Assembly (NCBI RefSeq): GCF_014204495.1
Contig: NZ_JACHLN010000002.1
Span: 248,001-312,000 of the forward strand
DNA: 64,000 nucleotides
Direction of reading: 5' to 3'
Origin: Sphingomonas kyeonggiensis
GTDB taxonomy: Bacteria > Pseudomonadota > Alphaproteobacteria > Sphingomonadales > Sphingomonadaceae
This document shows, in pieces, positions 8,023-17,500 of this stretch. The notes beneath the pieces were generated by a model. The model ran no database searches, had not been told where the DNA came from, and was given only the letters and a program-made list of their open reading frames with translations. How positions within the stretch are numbered: position 1 is the first letter of the stretch; each line of letters starts with the position of its first letter. A program made the translations under genes and the position numbers.

Positions 8023-11000
8023 CAGAAGCTCGCCCGCATGTTGGCATACCAGTAGCGGCCATAGGGGCTGTAGAGCGAGCCGAGGAAGCCGCCCGAGCTG
8101 AGCGGCGGCGCTTCGTTGGTGAGGTTGCGCACGCCGATGCGCAGCCGGTAGCGGCCGCCGTCGCTGCGCTTGCCCACCGTGACCTGGCCATAGAGGTTGA
8201 AGGTCATCCGGTCCTCGATCAGCCAGGCGGCGCCGGCGGAATCGAGCAGGCCGGTGTCATCCACGTCGCTGGTGTACTGGGTGAAGCCGCCGATCTGGAA
8301 CGGACCCTTCTCCCAGGTGATCGAGCCGGTGACCTTCCAGCGCGGCTTGCCGTTCTGGCGGACGAGATCGCCGGCATCGGCGATGTTGGTGCCGGCGTTG
8401 ATCGTCCCCGCGGTACGCGCGGCGATCAGGTTCTGGATCGGCGGCGAAGGCTCGAGGAAGAACTTGTCGAGATAGGCGGCATTGGCGTTGAGCGTGATCT
8501 TGCCGGCGCCGAAATCGGGCAGGCGCCAGTTCATGCTGAGGTCGACGCCGGCCGCTTCCTGCGGCAGCAGGTTGACGTACTTGTCGTTGACGTAGAGCAC
8601 GCGGCCCACCGGGGTCAGACCCGAGCCGGCGAACAGCGCGTTGTCCTCGGCAGTGGGCGCGGCGCGGATGACGTTGGGATCGCTCGATCCCTGCACGCGC
8701 AGCAGATAGTCGTTGATCAGCGCATTGCCCTCACCGAACAGGCCGACAATGCCCTTCTGGTCGACATGCCAGTAATCGGCGGTGAAGGTGATCCGGCCGA
8801 TCGTGGAATCGAGGAAGTGCGGCTCCAGCACGATGCCCGCCGTCCAGGTCTTGGACTGTTCGGGCTTCAGGTCCGGATTGCCCGAACGCCGCGCGGTGGT
8901 GGCGAAGCCCTGCGAGCAATTGGCGAAGCTTGAGATCGCGCCGGTGCGCAGCTGCGCCTCGCAGCGGACATAGTCGGTGCGGGTGTTCGAGCGGGTGACC
9001 AGGGTGGCGTTGATCTGCTCGAGGTTCGGCGCCTTGAAGCCCTCGGCATAGGAGCCGCGCACGCGGATGCCGCGGACGATGTCCCAGGCCGCGGCGATCT
9101 TCGGCTTGGCGACCGAGCCGACGTCCGAATAATGCTCGAAGCGGCCGGCGAGCTGGAGCTCGATGTTGCGGATCAGCGGGATATGCATGTCCGGCGAGAT
9201 CACCGGCACCGCCAGTTCCATATAGGCCGCGGCGACGGTGCGACGGCCGCTCGTGTCGGGCGAGGGGCTGGTGCCGATCAGGTCGGAGCCGTTGACCGCG
9301 CCGGTGATCGAGTCCGTGAACTGGATCGTGCCGTCGACACGCCCGTCGCGGTCGTCATTCTGGGTCTCGCGGCGTACTTCGCCGCCGATCGCCATGCCGA
9401 CATTGCCGCCGGGCAGGCTGATCAGGTTGGTGGTCGAGCCCTTGATATCCCACATCGCCAGCGTCGACTTGCTGATGCGGGTGGTCTTCACCTTGACCGC
9501 GTTGATCGCGGCCAGGCTGCTCGGCACATTGTCCGAACCACTCGGCGGGGTGAGGCCGCTGCCGTTGAACGGGTTGTACGCGTCCGGCGTGGTCAGGTTG
9601 ATCTGCCGCTGGAGCAGGGTCTGGCTGATGCCGTCGGAGGTGTCCCGCACCCGTGCTTCCGAATAGACCGCCGCGCTTTCCCACTGCAGGCCCAGCACGT
9701 TGAAGCGCACGCCGCCGAGCAGGCGGAACTGGGTGTTGAGCACATCGACATGGTTCGGGCCGACATCGGCGAAATTGTAGCTCGACAGGGTGATCGCCTG
9801 GCCCGCGGCGGCGGCGTTGATGCCGGGCAGGCGGTTGGCGCTGCCGGTGGGGCCGAAGGGATTGTAATAGGCGTTGGCGGCGATAGTCAGCGGGCCGGAG
9901 GACAGCGTGCCGGTCGAGGCCTGGGTGCTGTTGCTCTTGCCGTTGTAATAGCCGGCCTCGCCGAACAGCTCGACACCGCCGCCCAGCTCGTAATGCCCGT
10001 TCATGAACAGGTTGATGCGGCGGATGTTCGGCGTGACGTTGGTGTTGAAGGCGAGCGGCGCGTCGAAGCGCAGCTCGCGGATGCCGGCCGTCGAGCTGGT
10101 GCCGGTGGCGACGCAGTTGGTGCCGTTGATGATGCCGGCATTGCCCGCCGGGCAGCCGGTGAAGCTGGTCGGCTGGATGTGGAACTGGCCCGAGGTGTTG
10201 GTGAGCGCGGTCGTGCCCTGGCGGACGACGACGTTGCCGACGGTCTGGAACGAGCCCCAGGGCGTGATCGTCGAGCGACCGTCGAGCGAGGTCGAGCCGG
10301 CGAAGCGCGTGTCGGCGAACAGCGCGCGCAGGTCGTTGGTGCGGGTATAGTCGAAGTCGTTCGCCATCACGCCCTGGCGCTTGTCGTAGCTGGCGAACAG
10401 GGTGATGTTGCCGCGATCGCCCAGGTTGCGCCCGGCGAGCAGGTGGGTGTTGGTCTCGAACAGTTGCGAACCTTCGCCCCAGCCGACCTGACCTTCGAGT
10501 TCGACGCCGTTATAGTCGGTCTTGAGCACGGTGTTGACCACGCCGGCGACCGCGTCCGAGCCGTAGATGGCGGCGGCGCCGTCGCGCAGCACTTCCATGC
10601 GCTCCAGGCCGAAGACCGGGATGGCATTGGTGTTGACGGTGAGCACCGGCACGAGATTGTCGTCGGCGCGGCTGGTCGGGTGGTTCACGACGCGGCGGCC
10701 GTTGAGCAGCACCAGCGTGTTGCCGACGCCGAGGTTGCGCAGGTTGATCGAGCCGACGTCACCGCGCGCCGAGTTCGAGCTGTTCGGCAGGTAGGAGCTG
10801 TTGAAGCTGACGTCGCCGAGCTGCGGGATCGAGCGGAACAGCTCGTCGCCCGAGGTGGCGCCGGTCGCGCCGATCTGGGCTTCGTCGACCACAGTGACGG
10901 GGAGGGCGGCGGTCACCTTGCTGCCGCGGATCTGCGAGCCGACCACGACGATCTCGGCCGGGGGAGGACCGTCGCCATTGACGGCCTGCTCAACCGCGCT

Positions 11001-11399
11001 GGTCTCGGCCGAGGCCTGCTGGTCCCCGCTCGGCGTAGGGGTGGGCGCGTCCTGGTAGAGCGCGACCGGGCGGGCGGTGGCGGGCACGTCGCTGCGCGGC
11101 ATCACCCGGACGCTGTTGGGGCCGGTGAAGCGATAGGTGTAGCGGCTGTTGGCGAGCAGCAGCTCGAGCGCGTCACCCACCGTGTAGCGGCCATCGAGGC
11201 GCGGCGCCTTGAGGCGGGCGATCGCCGGATCGGTGAAGACCAGCTGCACGCCGGTCTGCTGCGCGACCTGCATCAGCGCGGTATCAAGGCGGCCGCCGGC
11301 GAAATGGATTTCGTGGCGCAGCGTCTCGCGGGCCTGGGCGCCGGCGGGAACCGCGGCGAAGACGGCGACGGTGGCGAGAAGCAACTGGCGTGTGTTCAT
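8022..11399 (-). CDS. TonB-dependent transducer with STN domain (FecA-like)
   Basis: This 1,125-residue outer-membrane receptor has a signal peptide (MNTRQLLLATVAVFAAVPAGAQA), then an STN domain (about 30-105, HEIHFAGGRLDTALMQVAQ... to NSVRVMP). The STN domain relays ligand binding to a FecR-type anti-sigma factor. A plug domain follows from about 165 (EIVVVGSQIRGSKVTAALPVTVVD) and then a 22-strand barrel ending in an aromatic residue (RASF). The start at 11399 was chosen because the signal peptide begins there. It is divergent from the FecI/FecR genes and is the first gene of an operon with ggt and the AbgB-like hydrolase. The ligand is unknown; the enzymes suggest a peptide-like or folate-related compound rather than a siderophore. 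Confidence 0.9.
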   Translation of the reverse strand: MNTRQLLLATVAVFAAVPAGAQARETLRHEIHFAGGRLDTALMQVAQQTGVQLVFTDPAIARLKAPRLDGRYTVGDALELLLANSRYTYRFTGPNSVRVMPRSDVPATARPVALYQDAPTPTPSGDQQASAETSAVEQAVNGDGPPPAEIVVVGSQIRGSKVTAALPVTVVDEAQIGATGATSGDELFRSIPQLGDVSFNSSYLPNSSNSARGDVGSINLRNLGVGNTLVLLNGRRVVNHPTSRADDNLVPVLTVNTNAIPVFGLERMEVLRDGAAAIYGSDAVAGVVNTVLKTDYNGVELEGQVGWGEGSQLFETNTHLLAGRNLGDRGNITLFASYDKRQGVMANDFDYTRTNDLRALFADTRFAGSTSLDGRSTITPWGSFQTVGNVVVRQGTTALTNTSGQFHIQPTSFTGCPAGNAGIINGTNCVATGTSSTAGIRELRFDAPLAFNTNVTPNIRRINLFMNGHYELGGGVELFGEAGYYNGKSNSTQASTGTLSSGPLTIAANAYYNPFGPTGSANRLPGINAAAAGQAITLSSYNFADVGPNHVDVLNTQFRLLGGVRFNVLGLQWESAAVYSEARVRDTSDGISQTLLQRQINLTTPDAYNPFNGSGLTPPSGSDNVPSSLAAINAVKVKTTRISKSTLAMWDIKGSTTNLISLPGGNVGMAIGGEVRRETQNDDRDGRVDGTIQFTDSITGAVNGSDLIGTSPSPDTSGRRTVAAAYMELAVPVISPDMHIPLIRNIELQLAGRFEHYSDVGSVAKPKIAAAWDIVRGIRVRGSYAEGFKAPNLEQINATLVTRSNTRTDYVRCEAQLRTGAISSFANCSQGFATTARRSGNPDLKPEQSKTWTAGIVLEPHFLDSTIGRITFTADYWHVDQKGIVGLFGEGNALINDYLLRVQGSSDPNVIRAAPTAEDNALFAGSGLTPVGRVLYVNDKYVNLLPQEAAGVDLSMNWRLPDFGAGKITLNANAAYLDKFFLEPSPPIQNLIAARTAGTINAGTNIADAGDLVRQNGKPRWKVTGSITWEKGPFQIGGFTQYTSDVDDTGLLDSAGAAWLIEDRMTFNLYGQVTVGKRSDGGRYRLRIGVRNLTNEAPPLSSGGFLGSLYSPYGRYWYANMRASF

Positions 11400-11610
11400 G
11401 ATTATCGACCCCCCTGAATCGATGCCTGGACGCGGCAATCACGGTTTATGACGCTGGTGCGACACACACGCGAACCGGAACGGATCAATTTTTTTCGAGT
11501 GTTGCGCGCTTGCACGGTTCGCCTTTGCGATAATGGCGCGTCATGGCAGGAGGAAAGCGCGCATTCGCGCAATTGGGGGAGGCGCGGAATTGTCCGCCGG
11601 ACGATCGGAA

Positions 11611-12117
11611 ATGCAGCGGGTGCCGCAGGGCGAGGAAGGCGCGTTCGACGCCTATCGTGCCGCGTTGCGGGCATTCGTCGCGCGGCGGATCGACAACCCT
11701 TCCGAGGTCGACGACCTGGTGCAGGAAGCCTGCGCCCGGCTGGTCGCCAGCGCGCGTGAGCGGACGGTCGACGAGCCGCAGGCCTATCTGTTCCGCATCG
11801 CCGCGAACCTGATCGCCGATCGCCACCGCCGCGCGCTGCCGGTGGTGCCGCTGGGGCCGGAGATCCACCCGCCGGTGCGTCCGGTGCAGGAAGATCGCCG
11901 CCGGGTGGCCGATCTCCAGTCCGCGCTCGAGGGGGCGCTGGCGGAATTGTCGCCGCGTTGCCGCGAGGTGTTCGTGATGCGCCGCTTCGACGAGCGCGGC
12001 ACCGGCGAGATCGCGCGCGAGCTCGGCATCTCGCCGCGCATGGTGCAGAAGCACCTCAACCACGCGGTCGCGCATCTCTACGATCGGCTTGCGCATCTCA
12101 TGGAGCGCGGAGCATGA
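11611..12117 (+). CDS. FecI-type ECF sigma factor
   Basis: This 168-residue extracytoplasmic-function sigma factor of the FecI group has region 2 (AFDAYRAALRAFVARRIDNPSEVDDLVQEACARL, then PQAYLFRIAANLIADRHRR) and region 4 (LSPRCREVFVMRRFDERGTGEIARELGISPRMVQKHL). It should direct transcription of the divergent receptor operon when released by FecR. The chosen ATG at 11611 has a weak ribosome-binding site; an AGGAGG at 11548-11553 lies upstream, so translation may start earlier in the same frame, as far as 11533. Its stop overlaps the fecR start (ATGA), the usual coupling in these systems. Confidence 0.9.
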   Translation: MQRVPQGEEGAFDAYRAALRAFVARRIDNPSEVDDLVQEACARLVASARERTVDEPQAYLFRIAANLIADRHRRALPVVPLGPEIHPPVRPVQEDRRRVADLQSALEGALAELSPRCREVFVMRRFDERGTGEIARELGISPRMVQKHLNHAVAHLYDRLAHLMERGA

Positions 12118-13034
12118 GCGAGCGCGATCTCGGCAAGCGCGCGCCCGCAGTGTTCGAGGCGTTCCTGGATGGGCGCGAAGGTGACCTTCATCCGGCGGAT
12201 CGCGCCGAAGCATCGGAATTCTGGAACTGGCTTGGCGAGTTCGAACGGCCCGGCCCGGTGCCCGTGCCGATACGCCAGCGGCCGGTGTGGATCGGCCGGG
12301 CCATCGCGGCGAGCGTCGCGGTGCTGCTCGCGTTCGGCGGAACGCTCTGGATGACGCATCCGCAGCCCACCCATGAGACGGTGCAGAGCATCGCGACCGG
12401 CCATGCCGAGCGTCGCCGCATTGCTTTCAGCGACGGGTCGGTGGTGACGCTCGCGGCCGACAGCCGGGTGGACGTCGCCTATGTCGCGAAGGAACGCCGC
12501 TTGCGGCTGGTCGCGGGCGAGGCGCTGTTCAAGGTCGCGCATGACAAGAGCCGCCCTTTCGTGGTCGAGACCCGGCACGGCGAAGTGATCGCGGTCGGCA
12601 CGATGTTCGACGTCAGCGTCGGCAGGCGCGAAGCCGAGGTGACGGTGGTCGAGGGCGTGGTGCGGGTTGCCCTGTCCGAACCCGGCCGGCCGGGCGCTGC
12701 GGAGCCGATCGAGAAACTGGCGCACAAGGGTGAGCGCCTGTCCTTCGGTATCGCCAAGGGCACGAGCGGCGATACCGGCTTCATCCGCCAGGCAGCCGAC
12801 ATCGATGCGGACAGCGCGGTTGCCTGGACGCGCGGGCGGCTGGTCTTCCAGGGCGAGCCGCTGAGCGAAGTGATCGAGGAAGTGAACCGCTATTCGCGCG
12901 ACCGGCTGGTACTGGCCGATCCCAAGGCGGGATCGGTGCGCGTCTATGGCGTGATCAACCAGGGCGACACCGCCGCGATCCGCGATCTGGTCGCCAATCC
13001 CGGTGCAGTCGCGGTCGAGCCGCGCGAGCCCTGA
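12114..13034 (+). CDS. FecR-type anti-sigma regulator
   Basis: This 306-residue inner-membrane sigma regulator has a cytoplasmic N-terminal domain (about 1-60, with the WNWLGEFERPG segment replacing the DUF4880-type region). A membrane helix (about 60-80, AIAASVAVLLAFGGTLW) leads to a periplasmic FecR domain (TGHAERRRIAFSDGSVVTLAADSRVDV, then VAVGTMFDVSV). A C-terminal DUF4974/STN-like part (LVFQGEPLSEVIEEVNRYSRDRLVLAD) contacts the receptor's STN domain in homologues. It is translationally coupled to the sigma gene and so completes a FecA-FecR-FecI surface signalling set with the divergent receptor. Confidence 0.9.
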   Translation: MSERDLGKRAPAVFEAFLDGREGDLHPADRAEASEFWNWLGEFERPGPVPVPIRQRPVWIGRAIAASVAVLLAFGGTLWMTHPQPTHETVQSIATGHAERRRIAFSDGSVVTLAADSRVDVAYVAKERRLRLVAGEALFKVAHDKSRPFVVETRHGEVIAVGTMFDVSVGRREAEVTVVEGVVRVALSEPGRPGAAEPIEKLAHKGERLSFGIAKGTSGDTGFIRQAADIDADSAVAWTRGRLVFQGEPLSEVIEEVNRYSRDRLVLADPKAGSVRVYGVINQGDTAAIRDLVANPGAVAVEPREP

Positions 13035-13076
13035 TCGGGCCTTACGCCGGTGCCGTGATGTGTTAAGGGAGCGGCG

Positions 13077-13409
13077 ATGCGTGCGTTGCTGCCCTTCCTT
13101 GCCTGTCTGATGCTGGTGCTCACCAGCCTGACCTCGATCGCGCATGCGACCGAGGCACCGGACGGTGGCGTGTCGACGGCGGAAATGGCCGCCTGGCACG
13201 CGCCGGGGGATGCCGACGAAGTGCAGGGCGATCCGGACAAGGATACGCCGCACCACCATTCGATCTGCCACGGTCATGACCTTGCGGCCTCCGCGAAGGT
13301 GCCAGCGGCGCCGGTTGCGTACCGCCCGTTGGGAATGCTGCGCCCGGCTGTGACCGCCGTGCTGGTCGCGCGGATGACCGATACGCCGCTTCGGCCACCC
13401 ATCGCCTGA
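13077..13409 (+). CDS. small secreted histidine-containing protein upstream of the RND pump
   Basis: This 110-residue protein has a clear signal peptide (MRALLPFLACLMLVLTSLTSIAHA) and a short mature part containing DTPHHHSICHGHD, a plausible metal-binding patch. It starts 42 bases after fecR, is preceded by AAGGGAG and stops 54 bases before the membrane-fusion gene, so it is probably part of the pump operon. Short periplasmic proteins with His clusters often accompany heavy-metal efflux genes, but I do not recognise this as a named family. Metal binding is inference from composition. Confidence 0.6.
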   Translation: MRALLPFLACLMLVLTSLTSIAHATEAPDGGVSTAEMAAWHAPGDADEVQGDPDKDTPHHHSICHGHDLAASAKVPAAPVAYRPLGMLRPAVTAVLVARMTDTPLRPPIA

Positions 13410-13463
13410 CAGCGACTGCCCGCGCCTGTGCGGCGCGTCTGTCCCTGTCAGGAGTTTTCAAGA

Positions 13464-14591
13464 ATGAACCGAATTGCAGCGGCGCTTTGCGTCGCGACGC
13501 TCGTTGTCGGTTGCGGCAAGCCCGCGCCCGAGCCCGAGAAGGAAGCCGCCGAGGCGCATGGCGATGGCGCGATCACGCTCACCGCCGAACAGATCGCAGC
13601 GGCCAACATCACGCTTGCCCGGCCCGGTCGCGCAGGCGCCGGTGCGGCGATCGAAGCGCCCGCGCTGATCGAGAGCGATCCCGATGCCACGCGCGTTGTG
13701 GCGGCACCGCTCGAGGGGCGCGTCGTCTCGCTCACCCGTAACATCGGCGATCCGGTGCGGCGCGGCGACGTGCTCGCGGTGATCGAGAGCCGCGAGGCGG
13801 CGAACCTGCAGGCAGAGGTGGAGAAGGCACGCAGCCGCCTGACCCTGGCCAGTGCCACGCTGGCGCGCGACGAGGCGCTGTATGCGCGCGGCTTCCGCCC
13901 GCTGCGCGAAGTCGAGATATCGAAGGCCGCGCATGAGCAGGCGGCGACCGACCTGCGGCTTGCCCGCCAGCGCGTTTCCGCCTCGGGGGTGCGCGGCGGT
14001 TCGCTCAACCGCATCGTCATCACCGCGCCGATCTCGGGCCGGGTGGTGGCTCGCACTGCCTCGCTGGGACAGGTATTCGCCGCCGACGCGGCCGAGACCG
14101 AGCTGTTCCGCATCGCGGCGCTCGATCGCCTGAACGTGGCCCTGTCGATCGCCGCCGCCGATGCGGCGCGCGTTCGCGCGGGCGACACGATGGAAGTGAC
14201 CGGCGCGGGGCGGATGGCGGTGGCGCGGGTGCGGCTCGTCTCGCCGGCGCTCGATCCGCAGACGCGGCTGGTGCGTGTGATCGCCGATCTCGACAACCGG
14301 CGCGGCCAGTGGCGTGTCGGCGAGCCGGTGCAGGCGCGCATTGCGATCGGCGGAGCGGGCAACGCGCCGCTGATGGTCCCCGCCACCGCGGTGCAGACGC
14401 TGGAGAACCGGCCGGTGCTGTTCGTCCGGACCGCGCAGGGCTTCCGGGTGGTGCCGGTCACGCTGGGTGCCCGTGACGGAGCGATGGTCGCGATCCTCTC
14501 GGGGATCTCCGGCGACGACCAGGTCGCGACGACCAATACCTTCACGCTCAAGGCCGAACTCGGCAAGGGCGAAGCGAGCCACGAGGACTGA
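13464..14591 (+). CDS. czcB: RND efflux periplasmic adaptor (membrane-fusion) lipoprotein
   Basis: This 375-residue adaptor for the downstream HME-RND pump has a lipoprotein signal (LCVATLVVGCG), a lipoyl/barrel-sandwich half-motif (APLEGRVVSLTRNIGDPVRRGDVLAVIES), a helical hairpin (about 110-170, AEVEKARSRLTLASATLARDEALY onward), the second lipoyl half (ITAPISGRVVARTASLGQVF) and a beta-barrel domain. This is the CzcB/CusB layout. The ATG at 13464 follows CAGGAG at 13449-13454. It is separated from czcA by only two bases. There is no outer-membrane factor (CzcC) in the cluster. The specific metal is not readable from this protein. Confidence 0.88.
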   Translation: MNRIAAALCVATLVVGCGKPAPEPEKEAAEAHGDGAITLTAEQIAAANITLARPGRAGAGAAIEAPALIESDPDATRVVAAPLEGRVVSLTRNIGDPVRRGDVLAVIESREAANLQAEVEKARSRLTLASATLARDEALYARGFRPLREVEISKAAHEQAATDLRLARQRVSASGVRGGSLNRIVITAPISGRVVARTASLGQVFAADAAETELFRIAALDRLNVALSIAAADAARVRAGDTMEVTGAGRMAVARVRLVSPALDPQTRLVRVIADLDNRRGQWRVGEPVQARIAIGGAGNAPLMVPATAVQTLENRPVLFVRTAQGFRVVPVTLGARDGAMVAILSGISGDDQVATTNTFTLKAELGKGEASHED

Positions 14592-14593
14592 GC

Positions 14594-17500
14594 ATGATCG
14601 CCCGCATCACCAGCTGGGCGGTCGACAAGCGCTGGCTTGTCGTCCTGCTCTCCGCCATCGCCGCGATCGTCGGCGCCGCCGCCCTGTACCGGCTGCCGAT
14701 CGACGCGGTGCCGGACATCACCAACAACCAGGTCCAGATCAACGTCCGCGCGCCCGCGCTCTCCACCGAGCTGGTCGAGAAGCAGGTCGCCTTCCCGATC
14801 GAGACGGCGCTGGCCGGGATTCCCGGCCTTGAATATACCCGCTCGCTCAACCGCAACGGCTTCGCCCAGGTCACCGCGGTCTTCTCCGACGCGACCGACA
14901 TCTATTTCGCCCGCGCCCAGGTGAACGAGCGGCTGGGCGGGATCGACGATGCCTTGCCGCCCGGCGTGCGGCCCGAGATGGGGCCGATCGCGACCGGGCT
15001 GGGCGAAGTCTATATGTGGACCGTCCGGCTCGACCATCGCAAGGAAGACACGCACAAGCCCGGCGAGCCCGGCATGCAGCCCGATGGCAGCTACATCACC
15101 CCCGAGGGCGAGCGGCTGGCCAGCGAGACCGAGAAGGCGACCTATCTGCGTACCGCGCAGGACTGGATCGTGGCGCCCCTGCTCAAGAACGTACCGGGGC
15201 TGGCGGGCATCGACTCGATCGGTGGTTATGCCCGGCAATATCTGGTGGTGCCGGACGTGGCCAAGCTCGCCTCGCTCGGGCTGACGCTGACCGATCTCGC
15301 CACCGCGATCGAGCGCAACAACCTCAGCAGCGGCGGCGGCTCGATCGACCGGAATGGCGAGGGGCTGGCGGTGCGCGCCGATGCCCGGATCCGCAACGCG
15401 GCGGAGCTTGCCCGTGTCGTGGTCGCGAGCCGTGGCGGCGTGCCGATCACGCTCGACCAGGTAGCGACGGTGCGTACCGGGCAGGCGGTGCGGATGGGGT
15501 CGGCGTCCGAGAACGGTACCGAGGTCGTGGTTGGCACCGCGATCATGCGGATCGGCGAGAACAGCCGTACCGTGGCGACGGCGGTGGCGGACAAGCTCAA
15601 GTCGATCAACGCCTCGCTGCCGCCCGATGTCGTCGTCCAGCCGGTGCTGGACCGCACCGCGCTGGTCAACGCGACGATCCAGACGGTGGGACGCAACCTG
15701 GGCGAGGGCGCACTGCTGGTCATCGCGGTGCTGTTCCTGCTGCTGGGCAATTTCCGCGCGGCGCTGATCGCGGCGGCGGTGATTCCGGTGACGATGATGC
15801 TGACCGGCTTCGGCATGCTGCGCGTTGGCGTGTCGGCCAACCTGATGAGCCTGGGGGCGCTCGACTTCGGCCTGATCGTCGATGGCGCGGTGATCATCGT
15901 CGAGAATGCGCTGCGGCGGCTGGCCGAGCGCCAGCACGCGGCGGGGCGGCCGCTATCCGAGAGCGAGCGGCTCGAGACCGTGTCCGAGGCGGCGCGCGAG
16001 ATGATCCGGCCCTCGGTCTATGGCCAGGCGATCATCATGCTCGTCTATGTGCCGTTGCTCACCCTGAGCGGGGTGGAGGGCAAGACCTTTGTCCCGATGG
16101 CGCTGACCGTGCTGATCGCGCTCGCCTGCGCCTTCATCCTGTCGCTCACCTTCGTGCCGGCTGCGATCGCGATCTGGCTGTCGAAGCGGGTGGAGGAGAA
16201 GGAAGGGCGGATCCTGGGCTGGCTGCGGCGACGCTACCAGCCGGGGCTCGGCCGGGCGATGGCACATCCCCGAATCACCCTGGGCGCGGCGCTGGCCAGC
16301 CTGGGCGTGGCGGCGCTGGCCTTCGTATCGCTCGGCCAGGTGTTCCTGCCGCAGCTGGACGAAGGCGACCTGCTGATCCAGGCCCTGCGCATCCCGGCGA
16401 CGTCGGTGCAGCAGAGTCAGGCGATGCAGGTGCCGATCGAGCGGCTGGCCGCGCGCCAGCCCGAAGTGAAGTTCGCCTTCTCCAAGACCGGCACGGCGGA
16501 GCTGGCCTCCGATCCGATGCCGCCCAACGCCACCGACATGTTCGTGATCCTCAAGCCACGCGACCAGTGGCCCGACCCGGGCCTGTCCAAGGAAGCGCTG
16601 GTCGAGCGGCTGGAGGGGCAGCTCGCGAAGATCCCGGGCAATGCCTATGAGATCACCCAGCCGATCCAGATGCGCTTCAACGAGCTGATCGCCGGCGTGC
16701 GCGGCGACATCGCGGTGAAGGTGTTCGGCGACGACTTCTCGGCGATGAACGCGACCGCCGAGCGCATCGCGGCGATCCTGCGCGAGACGCGCGGGGCGAC
16801 GGATGTGAAGGTGGAGCAGACCGGCGGGCTGCCCATGCTCGACATAAGGGTGAACCGCGATGCGATGGCCCGGCTCGGCGTCACCGCGCAGGACGTGCAG
16901 GACACGATCGAAGCGACGCTGGGCGGGCGCGTGGCGGGGATGATCTTCGAGGGCGATCGTCGCTTCCCGGTGGTGCTGCGCCTGTCCGAAGCGCAGCGCG
17001 GCGACTTCGAGGCACTGCGGCAGGTGCCTGTGCCGGTGGCCGCCGGCGGGTTCGTGCCGCTCTCCAGCGTGGCCGAGCTGGCGGTGGTCGACGGGCCCAA
17101 CCAGATCAGCCGCGAGAATGGCAAGCGCCGGGTGGTGGTGCAGGCCAATGTGCGCGGGCGCGACGTGGGCGGCGTGGTCGCCGACGCGCAGGCGGCGGTG
17201 GCCCGAGAGGTGCGGTTGCCGCCGGGCAACTATCTGGAATGGGGCGGGCAATTCGAGAACCTTGCCGCCGCGAGCCAGAGGCTGGCGCTGGTGGTGCCCG
17301 CCTGTTTCGCGCTGATCCTGCTGCTGCTCTACGGGGCGCTGGGGTCGATCCGGGATGCCGCTATCGTGTTCACCGGCGTGCCGCTGGCGCTGGTCGGGGG
17401 TGCGCTCGCGCTGGCGCTGCGGGGTATGGACTTCTCGATCTCGGCGGCGGTGGGGTTCATCGCGCTGTCGGGCATCGCCGTGCTCAACGGGCTGGTGATG

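Noticed and set aside
9132..11417. Long open frame (about 760 codons) on the plus strand opposite the FecA-like receptor
   Set aside because: It is antisense to a receptor with clear domains; long antisense frames are expected at this GC content, and its translation is low-complexity with no recognisable motif.
13040..13076. TTAAGGGA before the small secreted protein considered as a fourth copy of the ECF promoter
   Set aside because: It shares only part of the -10 element, and no GAGGG-like element occurs at the required spacing.
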